Notes: generated by a model from the letters alone, not told the origin. A stretch of DNA of 64,000 nucleotides from an uncultured Collinsella sp. (GCA_902496115.1 CABUZK010000002.1:80827-144826); one strand, 5' to 3'; counted from the first letter of the stretch, positions 41,575 through 50,817 are shown. A program made the numbers and translations.

Positions 41575-41614
41575 CAAAAAACGACCGGAGCGCGGGGCGT
41601 CCGCGATCCGGTCG
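41575..41614 (-). terminator. Terminator of ppaC
   Basis: On the minus strand ACGACCGGA (inverted, 41581-41589) pairs with TCCGGTCGT (41606-41614) and is followed by TTTTTT, 20 bp after the ppaC stop. Confidence 0.9.
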
Positions 41615-41634
41615 TGGCGTTCGGTCAACTAAAC

Positions 41635-42558
41635 CTAGCAGGCGGCCATGATGGGAGCAGCGACCTGCTTCTTACGGGAGAGGACGCCCGGCATCCAGAC
41701 GCCGTCGTGCTCGTCGGCAATGCCCAGGCCCTTCTGAGCAGCCTCGGTCTCGCCCTCGAGCAGGACCTGCGAGCCCTCCTCCATGATGTCGGTGATGCAC
41801 AGGACGATGCCGTCGGCACCCTTCTCGGCGGCGTAGGCGCGCATGGCCTCGCGAATCTCGTCGATCATGCCAAGCGCACGGCTCTTGTCGACGGTCTCGT
41901 ACTGGCCGATGAGCAGCTTCTTGCCGGCGGGCTCGAACATCTTGATGTCGTTGCCGACCATCTCGGCTGCAGTGAAGGAGCCGGACGGGCGGGTGAGGAA
42001 GACCTCCATGCCAAACTTAACCGGGTCGACGCCCACCTGCTCGCCGAGCTTGGCGGCGACGGCGCGGTCGACATCGGTGGTGGTGGGGCTCTTGAGCATG
42101 AGCGTGTCGGTCATCATGGCCGAAAGCAGCAGCTTGGCCTGGACGTCGGAAAGCTCAACGCCGAGCACGCCGGCGAGCTTGGTGACGATGGTGCAGCTGG
42201 AGCCCCAGGGCAGGCAGATGTAGTGCAGCGGGCCGGCGGTCTCGAAGTCGCCGATGCGGTGATGATCGACGACGCCAAAGACCGTGGCGTCCTTAAGGCC
42301 AGCGACAGACTGGGCGGACTCGTTGTGGTCGGTGAGGACGACGAGCTGCCCGGCCTCGACGGACTCGATCACGCGGGGCTCGGCAATGCCGGCGTCGGCG
42401 AGCAGCTTGGCAGACTCTGCCGGAAGCTGACCAAGGGCGCAGGCCTCGTAGGTGTTGCCGGCATACTCAACCTGGTTGAGCAGCTGGGACAGGACGACGG
42501 CGCTCATGATGGCGTCGTTATCGGGGTTCTGGTGACCAAAGACAAGAACGTTTGCCAT
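41635..42558 (-). CDS. ppaC: Manganese-dependent inorganic pyrophosphatase
   Basis: A 307-residue DHH-family enzyme that hydrolyses pyrophosphate. Motifs: GHQNPDNDAIMSA (metal ligands His and Asp), LTDHNE, VDHHRIGDF (DHH motif) near residue 97, and the DHHA2 part with LTRPSGSFTA and the C-terminal VLSRKKQVAAPI (S-R-K-K-Q signature). Length equals the family II enzymes of B. subtilis and streptococci. It drives biosynthetic reactions forward. Confidence 0.95.
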   Translation of the reverse strand: MANVLVFGHQNPDNDAIMSAVVLSQLLNQVEYAGNTYEACALGQLPAESAKLLADAGIAEPRVIESVEAGQLVVLTDHNESAQSVAGLKDATVFGVVDHHRIGDFETAGPLHYICLPWGSSCTIVTKLAGVLGVELSDVQAKLLLSAMMTDTLMLKSPTTTDVDRAVAAKLGEQVGVDPVKFGMEVFLTRPSGSFTAAEMVGNDIKMFEPAGKKLLIGQYETVDKSRALGMIDEIREAMRAYAAEKGADGIVLCITDIMEEGSQVLLEGETEAAQKGLGIADEHDGVWMPGVLSRKKQVAAPIMAAC

Positions 42559-42689
42559 GGATATCCTCCACTTGATATGTGTACTTGGACGTAGCTATGG
42601 TAGCACGCCGATGCCGAGCCTTCGCAGACGGAAGGGCCACGGCATATTTTGTGGCAAGCATGGGGACCAAGTCCGCCCCCCTGCACCAG

Positions 42690-43643
42690 CTATTTGCCGG
42701 CGGCGCGCAGGGCTACGTAGGCGGCACCGATGATGCCGGCGTCGTTGCCGAGCGAAGCGACCTTAATGGGCGTCTCGCGCGAGGCAGAGAGCGCGTACTG
42801 CTTAAAGTGCTCGCGGACCTTGTCGAGGTAGACATCGGCCGAAGCGGAAGCACCGCCGCCGATCAGGAACATCTCGGGATCGACCACGTTGGCAATAAGC
42901 GCCAGGGCGCGGCCGAGATAGTCGGCCATGGTATCGGCCGCGGCCAGCGCGAGCTTGTCGCCCTCGCGGCAGGCCTGGAACACGTCCTTGGAATCGGAGG
43001 GGCCGGTGAGCTCGATGGGCTCGACGCCCGCCTTCTTGCACTCGGCAAGGTAGTTGCTCACCACGCCGGTGGCGCTGGAATACTGCTCCAGATGGCCATG
43101 GCCGCCACAGCCGCAGGTGCGCTCCTCAGCCGGGTTCAGGCACATGTGGCCAATCTCGCCGCCGGCGCCCACAACACCCGATACCACGTCACCGTTAACG
43201 ATAACGCCGCCGCCCACGCCGGTACCGATGGTGACCATCACCACGTTCTGCACGCCCTTGGCAGAACCGAGCCAGGCCTCGCCCATGGCAGCGGCGTTGG
43301 CATCATTCTCGTACTTAACGACCGCATCGGGGCAATGCTCCTGAATGGCGACCCTCAGCTCGGGCAGGTTAATGGCAATGTTGGCCTTGACCTTGGCATC
43401 GCCCGACGCCGGGATGGGACACGGAACGGCCAGGCCAATGCCCGCCACAAAGGCACGCGGAATCTGTGCCTTGGCGACCACCTGGTCGATAGCCTCGGTC
43501 ACCGCGGCAAAGCCCGCAGCGTCAACGATAGGAGGCGTAGGCACGCTGGCCTTGGCCAGCAGGTTGCCGTCCTCGTCGAACAGACCCTCCTTAACCGAAG
43601 TGCCGCCGACGTCGATGCCGATGTAATACTGCTTAGGTTCCAT
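42690..43643 (-). CDS. ROK-family glucokinase
   Basis: A 317-residue sugar kinase. The N-terminal phosphate loop is GIDVGGTSVKEGLFD. Later come the ROK catalytic NDANAAAMGEAW near residue 104, GTGVGGGVIVNG near 130 and the zinc-binding ECTC-like GHMCLNPAEERTCGCGGHGHLEQ near 155. It phosphorylates glucose, or possibly N-acetylmannosamine, with ATP. Start at 43643 fits the ROK start; longer readings pass through a palindromic spacer. The gene ends 131 bp before ppaC and is divergent from a GntR gene. Confidence 0.9.
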   Translation of the reverse strand: MEPKQYYIGIDVGGTSVKEGLFDEDGNLLAKASVPTPPIVDAAGFAAVTEAIDQVVAKAQIPRAFVAGIGLAVPCPIPASGDAKVKANIAINLPELRVAIQEHCPDAVVKYENDANAAAMGEAWLGSAKGVQNVVMVTIGTGVGGGVIVNGDVVSGVVGAGGEIGHMCLNPAEERTCGCGGHGHLEQYSSATGVVSNYLAECKKAGVEPIELTGPSDSKDVFQACREGDKLALAAADTMADYLGRALALIANVVDPEMFLIGGGASASADVYLDKVREHFKQYALSASRETPIKVASLGNDAGIIGAAYVALRAAGK

Positions 43644-43696
43644 GGGAGCCCACCTTTCTCGTTTAAACATTGCCTGTATGGTACCGCTCCCAAGGC

Positions 43697-43738
43697 AAAA
43701 ACCTACCAAAAAGGGACAGGTTTGTTTTGACAGGTTTT
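43697..43738. repeat. Palindrome related to the GGGAC hairpin family
   Basis: AAAACCTACCAAAA (43697-43710) pairs with TTTTGACAGGTTTT (43725-43738) at 12 of 14 positions. The centre has AGGGACAGGTTTG, placing GGGAC where the 31-nt family has it. Its arms are longer and less exact, so it is a divergent member. Confidence 0.5.
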
Positions 43739-43928
43739 ATCTGGGGAAACGCAGAGTACGAGATTCGGTTCGCTGGCCGCTATATCGGTTCGGTCCCGTC
43801 CTCGGACCGATCATTCCTCAACACGACACTACTCAGATGTTTATCATTTAGAACGCTCTGATTTTACAAGCGGGGCGACTTTTGATTTTATCTTTCTCGA
43901 ACTTTTCAATAACTCAAAATAGGGATGC

Positions 43929-43958
43929 TTAGGTGTTAACTATACTTTCTTTTATACT
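43929..43958 (+). promoter_or_regulatory. Promoter of the second GntR gene
   Basis: TTAGGT (43929-43934), an 18-bp spacer and TATACT (43953-43958), 25 bp before the start. The ATACT repeats around the -10 (ACTATACTTTCTTTTATACT) may include an operator. Confidence 0.5.
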
Positions 43959-43982
43959 CAATCAAGTTGGAAAGGAGGTTCC

Positions 43983-44702
43983 ATGATTCCCAAATACGAG
44001 GCGATAGCTGCAGATATTCGTCGCACTATCGAGGATGGCGCTCTTAAACCGGGCGACAAGCTTCCCACCGTCGTTGAGTTCTGCGAGCTCTATAGCGTTT
44101 CCAAAATCACCGTCAAACGAGCTATCGAGCAAATCACCGAGGAAGGTCTTATTACCAGCCGTCGTGGATCGGGTACCTACGTTAAGGACACGGCAGGACT
44201 TCCCGGCCAGGCGTTTTTCCAGGGCAAAAACGACCGTGCCCAGGGTTTTTCGTATGAGCACCGCGGGGAAAAGGTGACCTCGGTGGTCTACGATTTCTCG
44301 ATTGTTAATCCACCAGCGGACATCGCAGCCCAGCTGGGAATTGCCGAGGATGACTTTGCCTATCACGTCGTGCGCGTGCGTCAGGCCGATGAGGAGCCCA
44401 TCGTTATCGAGTACACCTACATGCCCCTCGAGCTGATTCCGGGCCTTAAAAAGAAGGACCTGTACGGATCGGTCTACCATTTCATCCGCGAGCAATGCAG
44501 GCTGAAAATTTCGAGCTTCCACCGTACCATTCGCGCCGTGGCAGCAACCGAGGAAGAAGCCGATCGCCTGGACACCAAACCTGGCTCTCCCCTGCTCGAG
44601 CTCACCCAGATTGGCTTTTTGGACAGCGGCGCCGCCTTTGAGTATTCGGTCTCGCGCAACGTTGGCGACCGCTTTGAGTTGCACAACGTAACGTTGGCAT
44701 AG
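43983..44702 (+). CDS. GntR/HutC-family regulator with UTRA domain
   Basis: A 239-residue regulator. The N-terminal winged helix has YEAIAADIRRTIEDGALKPGDKLP, EFCELYSVSKITVKRAIEQI and RGSGTYVKD. The UTRA domain has VRVRQADEEPIVIEYTYMPLELIPG and LLELTQIGFLDSGAAFEYSVSRNVGDRFELHNV. It is a sugar-responsive regulator, closest in look to the YvoA/ManR/GmuR type. It sits just before manA (74 bp) and beside the glucokinase gene, so mannose- or glucoside-linked genes are likely targets. AAAGGAGG precedes the start. Confidence 0.92.
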   Translation: MIPKYEAIAADIRRTIEDGALKPGDKLPTVVEFCELYSVSKITVKRAIEQITEEGLITSRRGSGTYVKDTAGLPGQAFFQGKNDRAQGFSYEHRGEKVTSVVYDFSIVNPPADIAAQLGIAEDDFAYHVVRVRQADEEPIVIEYTYMPLELIPGLKKKDLYGSVYHFIREQCRLKISSFHRTIRAVAATEEEADRLDTKPGSPLLELTQIGFLDSGAAFEYSVSRNVGDRFELHNVTLA

Positions 44703-44776
44703 GTTTTTGTAGTCATCCGGGCGCTCGCTTTGAGCTGTTTTGTGCAGCGCCCGCGCAACACAATGGGGGTATGAAC

Positions 44777-45709
44777 ATGTCCGATTTGATTAAACTGACG
44801 CCGATCTTCCACGAGAAGATCTGGGGCGGCCGCCAGCTCGAAACCGTATTTGGCTACGACATTCCCAAGGGTCCCATCGGTGAGTGTTGGGCCATCTCGG
44901 CCCACCCCAATGGCGACTGCCAGATTGCGGAGGGCCCGTATGCCGGTCACACGCTGTCGTGGCTGTGGGCCGAGCATCGCGAGCTCTTTGGCAACTGCGA
45001 GGGCAAGGAGTTCCCGCTACTCGTTAAGATTCTGGACGCCAAGGACGACCTTTCGATCCAGATTCATCCCAACGACGAGTACGCCGCCAAGCACGAGAAC
45101 GGCAGCCTGGGCAAAACCGAGTGCTGGTATGTGCTGGACTGCGAGCCCGGCGCCACGATCATCGTCGGTCAGCGTGCCAAGGACCGCGCCGAGGCCGCAC
45201 AGATGATCGAGGAAGGCCGTTGGGACGACATGCTCAACGTGCTGCCAATCCACAAGGGCGACTTTTTCCAGATTGATTCCGGTACCGTGCACGCCATCAA
45301 GACCGGCACGCTCATTTTGGAGACGCAGCAGTCGAGCGACGTGACATATCGCCTGTACGACTACGACCGTCCCGGCACCGATGGCAAGCTGCGCCCGCTG
45401 CACATTGAGCAGAGCCTCGACTGCATCGACTTTGATGCTCAGGCTCCGACCGACGGCACGGTGACCGCGCCCGAGGTGAACGGCGTGACCGAGCTCGAGT
45501 CTAACTCCTGCTACACCGTCGATCGTGTGCGCGTCGACGGCAGCAAAACCCTCGACCAGCGCTGGCCCTTCATGTGTCTGTCGGTCATCGACGGCGAAGG
45601 CACCGTCTGCGGCGACCCCGTCCACAAGGGAAGCCACCTGCTGGCCCCGAGCACCGTCAGCTCCATCGACCTCGAAGGCAAGATGGAACTGATCATCAGC
45701 CACCTGTAG
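44777..45709 (+). CDS. manA: Mannose-6-phosphate isomerase, class I
   Basis: A 310-residue enzyme interconverting mannose-6-P and fructose-6-P. The metal site is in SIQIHPNDEYA near residue 93-103, with LGKTECWYVLDC following and FFQIDSGTVHAIKTGTLILETQQSSDVTYRLYDYDR near 165-200 (the second metal His and catalytic Arg/Lys region). It is the short Bacillus-type ManA. Start 44777 is preferred over 44771 because GGGGG then sits 7 bases away. It belongs with the GntR gene directly upstream. Confidence 0.92.
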   Translation: MSDLIKLTPIFHEKIWGGRQLETVFGYDIPKGPIGECWAISAHPNGDCQIAEGPYAGHTLSWLWAEHRELFGNCEGKEFPLLVKILDAKDDLSIQIHPNDEYAAKHENGSLGKTECWYVLDCEPGATIIVGQRAKDRAEAAQMIEEGRWDDMLNVLPIHKGDFFQIDSGTVHAIKTGTLILETQQSSDVTYRLYDYDRPGTDGKLRPLHIEQSLDCIDFDAQAPTDGTVTAPEVNGVTELESNSCYTVDRVRVDGSKTLDQRWPFMCLSVIDGEGTVCGDPVHKGSHLLAPSTVSSIDLEGKMELIISHL

Positions 45710-45754
45710 GCCACCGGTCCCCAAGCGCTCGCCGGGACGGGGCGCGGGGTTTGG

Positions 45755-45833
45755 TCGCCTGCTCGGACAGTCTTGCTCGCACGGAGAGCACATTAAGTGC
45801 TCTCCGTGCGAGCAAGACTGTCCGAGCAGGCGA
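45755..45833. repeat. Perfect 37-bp inverted repeat with 5-nt loop
   Basis: The left arm 45755-45791 and the right arm 45797-45833 are exact complements over 37 bp, with loop ATTAA. It lies between convergent manA and pcrA. It has no T run on either side, so it is not a simple terminator. Confidence 0.95.
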
Positions 45834-45867
45834 TGTTGCCCTATACGCCCGTCCAGGTCCGCCAGGA

Positions 45868-48768
45868 TCACGACAGCTTGACGATCGGAGCAAAGCCCTT
45901 CATAAGCTTTTTGGTCTGGCCGGTCTTTTCGAATTGAACCTCAATCATGTCTCCAGCGACCGAAATCACGGTACCCGTGCCAAAGGTCTTGTGGCTCACG
46001 GTATCGCCCGCGGCAAAGTCCTGCGATGCGCTGGCGCGATCGACCTTGCGCTCCACCGTCGGCGACACCTTGGACGACGGCTTTTTGGCTCGCGGCGCGC
46101 CCGAACCAAAGGTCGAGGCAACACGGCCGGCATCGGGCGAGACCCCACGATGGCGTTCGGTCCCATAGCTGCTGCCGCCAAAGAAATCGTCAAAGCTCGA
46201 TCCGCCGCGCGAACCGGAACCGCCGGTCGAGCGCGTATGCGAGCCGAACACCTTGCCGCCATACATATCCGAGCCCATGCCCGAGCCAAAGGTGCCGTGA
46301 CGGTCGCCGCGCTTCTCCCAGCCCGTGCCTTCAAAGCCGGCAGAACCGATACCGCTAAACTCGATATCCTCAAACGGAATCTCGTTGAGGAAGCGCGAAC
46401 GCGGGTTGGCAGAGGTCGAGCCGTAGGTGCGACGCGTGGCCGCATAGGTCAAGAACAGGCGCTTACGGGCGCGCGTGATGGCGACGTAGGCCAGGCGACG
46501 CTCCTCCTCGAGCTTGCCCGGATCATCACTGCCGCCAAAGTCGTGCACGTGCGGGAAGATGCCCTCCTCCATGCCGGCCACGAACACCGCCGGGAACTCC
46601 AGGCCCTTGGCGGAGTGGATGGTCATCATGGTAATGGCATGCGTCTCGCCGGCCAGGGAATCCAAGTCGGAGCGCAGGGCCAGCCACTCCATGAGTGCCG
46701 GCAGTGCCTTACAGGTGAGCGGACCGTAGGTGCGCTCGATCTCGTCGGCATGCACGGCACCCGCTGGCATCTCCGTCGGCGCGGCATACGCATTGCCTGC
46801 GATGGCGGCGGCCAGGGCATCCTGCGGCGAGAGCGCCGGGGCGGCTAGGCTATCGAGCGGATTGGAGCCCGCGGCATCGCGCGCGCCGACGAGTGCCTCA
46901 AACGAGGATGCCGGAGCAGATGGCCCCGGTTCGGGCGCAGGCGCGCTCACCACGACGGGCTCGGGCTCGGCGCCGGCAGGCACGTCGGCAACGCCAGCCG
47001 CACGCAGCTCTTCTAGGCTCTCGAGCGTCCCCTCGATATCCTCGTGCGTCTCCTCAAATTCGGCAGCGACACCCAGGAATTCCTGGATGTTCTCGGCGCG
47101 GCTCTCGGACTCCATGGTGCCCTCGGCGCGAAACGCCTGCAGCAAGCCCGTCTTATCGACAATCATCTCGACGACGTCCTTGAGCTCGCCGTCCATGCGG
47201 CGGCCCTCGCGCACCAGCGACACAAAGCTCGACAGGCCGTTGCGCACCTTGGCGCTAAACATGCCGGTCTCGGCGCACGCGATCTCGCAAGCCTGGAAGA
47301 ACGAGCAGCGGTTGTCGCGCGCCAGCTGCTCGATCTTTTGGATCGAGGTGGAACCGATGCCGCGGCGGGGTGTGTTGATGACGCGCTTGACACTCATCTC
47401 GTCGGCCGGGTTCACGATCATCTTAAGGTAGGCCATGACGTCGCGGATCTCGGCACGGTCGAAGAATCGCGTGCCGCCCACGATCTTGTAGGGCACGCCC
47501 GCGCGCAGGAACATATCTTCGAGAATACGCGACTGGGCGTTGGTGCGATAGAACACGGCGATGTCGTCGTAGCTCGTGCCTTTGGCATGCAGTTTCTCGA
47601 TCTCGCCGGCAATCCAGCGACCCTCGTCGCGTTCGTCGCTCGCCTGGAAGGCCTGGATCTTCTCGCCATCGCCCTCGGCCGTAAACAGGCGCTTGTCCTT
47701 GCGCTGCGAGTTGTGGCGCACCACGGCGTTGGCGGCGCTCAGGATGTGACCCGTAGAGCGATAGTTCTGCTCCAGCTTGACGGTCTTGCAGTTTTTAAAG
47801 TCCTTCTCAAAGTCCAGGATGTTGGTGATGTCGGCGCCACGCCAGCTGTAAATGGACTGGTCATCGTCGCCCACGACCATGAGGTTTTGGTACTTAGCGG
47901 CCAGCAGGTTGGCGATTTCGTACTGGACGTGGTTGGTGTCCTGATACTCGTCGACGCTAATGTAGCGGAAGCGCTCTTGGTACTTATCGAGCACCTCGGG
48001 ACGGGTGCGCAGCAGCTCGAGCGCGCGCACGAGCAGGTCGTCAAAGTCCATCGCATTGGCGGCGCGCAAGCGACGCTCCAGCTCCAAGTAGACCTGTGCG
48101 GCCTTTTTATCGTTGGGGCTATCGGCGCTCTTGAGCATGTCCTCGGGGCCGATCATGGCGTTTTTGGCCGAGCTGATCTTGCTGCGGATCATGTTGATGG
48201 GGAACTGCTTTTGCTCGATGCCGAGCGCCTGCATAATGTCGCGCACCATGCGCTTTGAGTCATCGTCATCGTAGATGGTGAACTGGCCGGTGTAGCCCAG
48301 CAGGTCGGCGTCCTCGCGCAGCATGCGCACGCACATGGCATGGAAGGTGCACACCCACATGCCGCGGGTACCGCTGGGAATGAGCGCCGCCAGACGCTCG
48401 CGCATCTCGGCCGCGGCCTTGTTGGTAAACGTGATGGCAAGAACCTGCCAAGGCTTAACACCCAGGTCGCCGAGCATATGTGCGATGCGGAAGGTCAAGA
48501 CGCGGGTCTTGCCCGAGCCGGCGCCGGCGAGCACCAGCAACGGACCCTCGGTGGACAGGACCGCCTCGCGCTGGGCGGGATTAAGGCTGTCAATGTCGAC
48601 GAGCGGCTTGGCGGGCTTGGGCGCCGGCGCGGGAGCGTCGTAGATGTCGAGCGGGACGAGCTCGGGCTCCGGCGCTGCAGGGGCGGTGTATGCATCGAGC
48701 GGCACGGGTTCCGGCGCGGGCGGCACGGGTACCGCGGCGTTCTTTTCCCAGGGCAGGGGCTGGGTCAT
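45868..48768 (-). CDS. pcrA: UvrD/PcrA-type DNA helicase
   Basis: A 966-residue superfamily 1A helicase. Motifs in order: NPAQREAVLSTEGPLLVLAGAGSGKTRVL (Q motif and Walker A), TFTNKAAAEMRERL, VDEYQDTNHVQYEI (DExx), GDDDQSIYSWRGAD, KLEQNYRSTG and TIHSAKGLEFPAVFV plus RRLAYVAITRARKRL. The last 50 residues are the PcrA-type Tudor-like domain (AGDTVSHKTFGTGTVISV). It unwinds DNA in repair and replication restart. The N-terminal Pro-rich extension (residues about 1-55) and a Pro/Ala insert near 595-660 are extra. Start 48768 has GAGGAG upstream; -10 TATACT lies near 48830. Confidence 0.95.
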   Translation of the reverse strand: MTQPLPWEKNAAVPVPPAPEPVPLDAYTAPAAPEPELVPLDIYDAPAPAPKPAKPLVDIDSLNPAQREAVLSTEGPLLVLAGAGSGKTRVLTFRIAHMLGDLGVKPWQVLAITFTNKAAAEMRERLAALIPSGTRGMWVCTFHAMCVRMLREDADLLGYTGQFTIYDDDDSKRMVRDIMQALGIEQKQFPINMIRSKISSAKNAMIGPEDMLKSADSPNDKKAAQVYLELERRLRAANAMDFDDLLVRALELLRTRPEVLDKYQERFRYISVDEYQDTNHVQYEIANLLAAKYQNLMVVGDDDQSIYSWRGADITNILDFEKDFKNCKTVKLEQNYRSTGHILSAANAVVRHNSQRKDKRLFTAEGDGEKIQAFQASDERDEGRWIAGEIEKLHAKGTSYDDIAVFYRTNAQSRILEDMFLRAGVPYKIVGGTRFFDRAEIRDVMAYLKMIVNPADEMSVKRVINTPRRGIGSTSIQKIEQLARDNRCSFFQACEIACAETGMFSAKVRNGLSSFVSLVREGRRMDGELKDVVEMIVDKTGLLQAFRAEGTMESESRAENIQEFLGVAAEFEETHEDIEGTLESLEELRAAGVADVPAGAEPEPVVVSAPAPEPGPSAPASSFEALVGARDAAGSNPLDSLAAPALSPQDALAAAIAGNAYAAPTEMPAGAVHADEIERTYGPLTCKALPALMEWLALRSDLDSLAGETHAITMMTIHSAKGLEFPAVFVAGMEEGIFPHVHDFGGSDDPGKLEEERRLAYVAITRARKRLFLTYAATRRTYGSTSANPRSRFLNEIPFEDIEFSGIGSAGFEGTGWEKRGDRHGTFGSGMGSDMYGGKVFGSHTRSTGGSGSRGGSSFDDFFGGSSYGTERHRGVSPDAGRVASTFGSGAPRAKKPSSKVSPTVERKVDRASASQDFAAGDTVSHKTFGTGTVISVAGDMIEVQFEKTGQTKKLMKGFAPIVKLS

Positions 48769-48908
48769 GGGCGACTCCTCATCTGACGGACGGCGCGCCT
48801 GCGGGCAGCGCCATAGTTTGAGCCGTACCAGTATACCGAGCCGCGCGGACACCGACGCAAATCACACCACGACTCCGTGCGCCACCGTCAGACCCGCCCC
48901 AGCGGATT

Positions 48909-48939
48909 TGGCGCAATGGGGTCAGGTTGCTTTGCACCA
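48909..48939 (+). repeat. 31-nt hairpin element, GGGAC family (GGGTC variant), copy 2
   Basis: Arms TGGCGC and GCACCA (one G-T type mismatch, extended by TT/AA on both sides) flank the 19-nt centre AATGGGGTCAGGTTGCTTT. Spacing and the position of GGGTC equal the other members. It lies in the pcrA-uppP spacer (48769-49101), which otherwise has the pcrA promoter and a second hairpin at 49017-49057. Confidence 0.6.
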
Positions 48940-49016
48940 ATCTATTGACAATCACGGAACCGCCGATGTCATGGCCACGGTAGCGAGCGGCGGCCAGGGC
49001 GAACAAATTGGCATGA

Positions 49017-49057
49017 AAAGAGGGCGGCATAGACCTTTTGGTCATGCCACCCCCTTT
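49017..49057 (-). terminator. Imperfect long hairpin downstream of uppP
   Basis: Arms of 18-19 nt (49017-49035 and 49040-49057) pair with about two mismatches around a TTTT loop (core GGCAT..ACC/GGTC..ATGCC). On the minus strand it follows the uppP stop by 44 bp and is followed by TTTTCATG, so it probably ends the uppP transcript. Confidence 0.6.
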
Positions 49058-49101
49058 GAATGACAAGTTGTCGCCCTGGCCGTCGCGCAGCGTCAACTAA
49101 G

Positions 49102-50076
49102 TTAGAGGCCGAGCATCGGCTCCAGGACAAAGAAGTACGCGAGAACCACGATGCCCAGGATGATGCGGTAGACGCCGAAGCACTTAAAGTCGTGACGCCG
49201 CACGAAGCCCATAAGCCACTTGATGGCAATGAGCGACACCACAAAGGCGACGACGCAGCCCACGCCCAGGATGGCGATTTCGTTGGTGCCGAACGTGCCG
49301 CCCTTAATAAAGTACTTGACCAGCTTGAGCGCACTCGCACCAAACATGACGGGAATGGCCAGGAAGAACGTGAACTTAGACGCCACCGAGCGCGTGCAGC
49401 CCAGCAGCAGGCCGCCGATGATGGTGGAGCCGGAGCGCGATGTGCCCGGAATCAGCGAAAGCACTTGGAAGCAACCGATACCCAGCGCGGTCTTCCAGCT
49501 CAGATCCTCGAGCGTAGTGATGGAGCCAAAGTCCAGGTTATCGTCATCGTCTGAAGCGGCAGCCGCAGCGGGAGTGGCAAAATGCGCACCAGCGGGGCGT
49601 CCGCCCGCCACCACGGCACGCGAACCAAACGAACCGGCAAGAGCAGCCTGGTCGCGCTTGTTCGCGCGCCAGTTCTCGATCACGATAAACAGCACGCCGT
49701 ACACAATGAGCGCCAGCGCCACGACGGGAGCATTATAGAAATGCTCCTCCATCCAGTCGTTAAGCGGCAGACCGATCGCCGCAGCGGGAATACAGCCGAG
49801 CACAATCTTGCCCCACAGTACCCAGGTGTCGCGACGACCCTCCTTGCCCTTGCTGGGAGAAAACGGGTTGAGGTCGTAGAAGAACAGGACGCAGACAGCC
49901 AAAATGGCGCCAAGCTGAATCACGACCAGGAACATATTCCAGAACGTCTCGCTCACGTTCATCTTGACGAACTCGTCCACCAAGATCATGTGACCGGTCG
50001 ACGAAACAGGCAGCCATTCGGTGATGCCCTCGACCAGGCCCATGAAGGCAGATTTTAGAAGCTCGATGATATCCAA
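49102..50076 (-). CDS. uppP: Undecaprenyl-diphosphatase (bacitracin resistance protein UppP/BacA)
   Basis: A 324-residue membrane enzyme that recycles the lipid carrier for cell wall synthesis. Motifs are GLVEGITEWLPVSSTGHMIL near residue 12-31 (catalytic Glu and Ser/His) and LSLIPGTSRSGSTIIGGLLLG near 215-235 (catalytic Arg). The TTG start at 50076 is inferred from GAGGGGG upstream and from the family N-terminus. About 45 extra polar residues (GSFGSRAVVAGG to DDDDNLDFGS) are inserted in a loop near 150-195, making it longer than the usual 270-290. Confidence 0.92.
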   Translation of the reverse strand: MDIIELLKSAFMGLVEGITEWLPVSSTGHMILVDEFVKMNVSETFWNMFLVVIQLGAILAVCVLFFYDLNPFSPSKGKEGRRDTWVLWGKIVLGCIPAAAIGLPLNDWMEEHFYNAPVVALALIVYGVLFIVIENWRANKRDQAALAGSFGSRAVVAGGRPAGAHFATPAAAAASDDDDNLDFGSITTLEDLSWKTALGIGCFQVLSLIPGTSRSGSTIIGGLLLGCTRSVASKFTFFLAIPVMFGASALKLVKYFIKGGTFGTNEIAILGVGCVVAFVVSLIAIKWLMGFVRRHDFKCFGVYRIILGIVVLAYFFVLEPMLGL

Positions 50077-50323
50077 AGGGACCCCCTCGTTAGACACCCG
50101 CCGATATTGTTCTGCGGACGGTGCGGGCGATGTCCCATTATCAACCGTTGGCGGCGCGCCTGCGCCTACCCTTACCAAAAAACTCGCCCGTTCACAGAAT
50201 TGCGAGCGGTCAAACCCAAATCCTTGGGTATAACTGCAACAAGATAAAGTGTCCGGCGGCCACGCATCCGCGCCCGCCCGATGCACGAGCCCCACGCCCG
50301 TGCGATAGACCAAGGAGGAAACC

Positions 50324-50761
50324 ATGAACGAGGGCTACACCAAGGTATTTGTTTCACTCGACGGTACTGAGCAGCAGGATTTTGTGCTCGCACGCGCCAT
50401 CAAGGTCGCCGCGAACAACGGCGCCAAGCTGATTATCGGCCACGTTATCGATTCCACGGCACTCGAGAGCGCCGGTTCCTATCCGGTCGATCTGGTCAAC
50501 GGCCTAGAGGAGGCATTTAAGAACTCCATCGCCAAGCAGCTCGAAGAGGCCAAGGCCAATCCCGACATTCCCGAGGTCGAGGTCATGATTCGCGCCGGCC
50601 GCATTCGCGAGACGCTCAAAGACGAGATGCTCGACGTGGTCAAGCCCGACCTGGTGCTCTGCGGCGCTCGTGGCCTGTCCTCGATCAAGTATGCACTCCT
50701 GGGTTCAATTTCGACGTTCCTGCTGCGCAACACCGACTGCGACATCTTGGTCGTGAAGTAG
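50324..50761 (+). CDS. Universal stress protein (UspA family)
   Basis: A 145-residue protein of the UspA fold. VFVSLDGTEQQDFVLARAIKVAANNGAKLIIGHVID begins it, and the nucleotide-binding loop CGARGLSSIKYALLGSISTFLLRNTDCDILVVK (G-x2-G-x9-G-S/T) ends it. Such proteins bind ATP and help survive stress. A perfect CAAGGAGG precedes the start. It is divergent from uppP, with a 247-bp spacer. A strong terminator follows. Confidence 0.92.
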   Translation: MNEGYTKVFVSLDGTEQQDFVLARAIKVAANNGAKLIIGHVIDSTALESAGSYPVDLVNGLEEAFKNSIAKQLEEAKANPDIPEVEVMIRAGRIRETLKDEMLDVVKPDLVLCGARGLSSIKYALLGSISTFLLRNTDCDILVVK

Positions 50762-50817
50762 CAAACGTACGCCTAACGCATCGCGGAGCGCAAGCCCACG
50801 TGCCCAAGTCTTCCAAG

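Larger units (their letters stand above)
43644..43982. other. Spacer between the glucokinase and GntR genes
   Basis: No gene is seen. It holds the palindrome at 43697-43738, an ATCGGT/ACCGAT pairing near 43783-43808 and the promoter of the GntR gene (43929-43958). The remainder is unremarkable AT-richer sequence. Confidence 0.5.
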
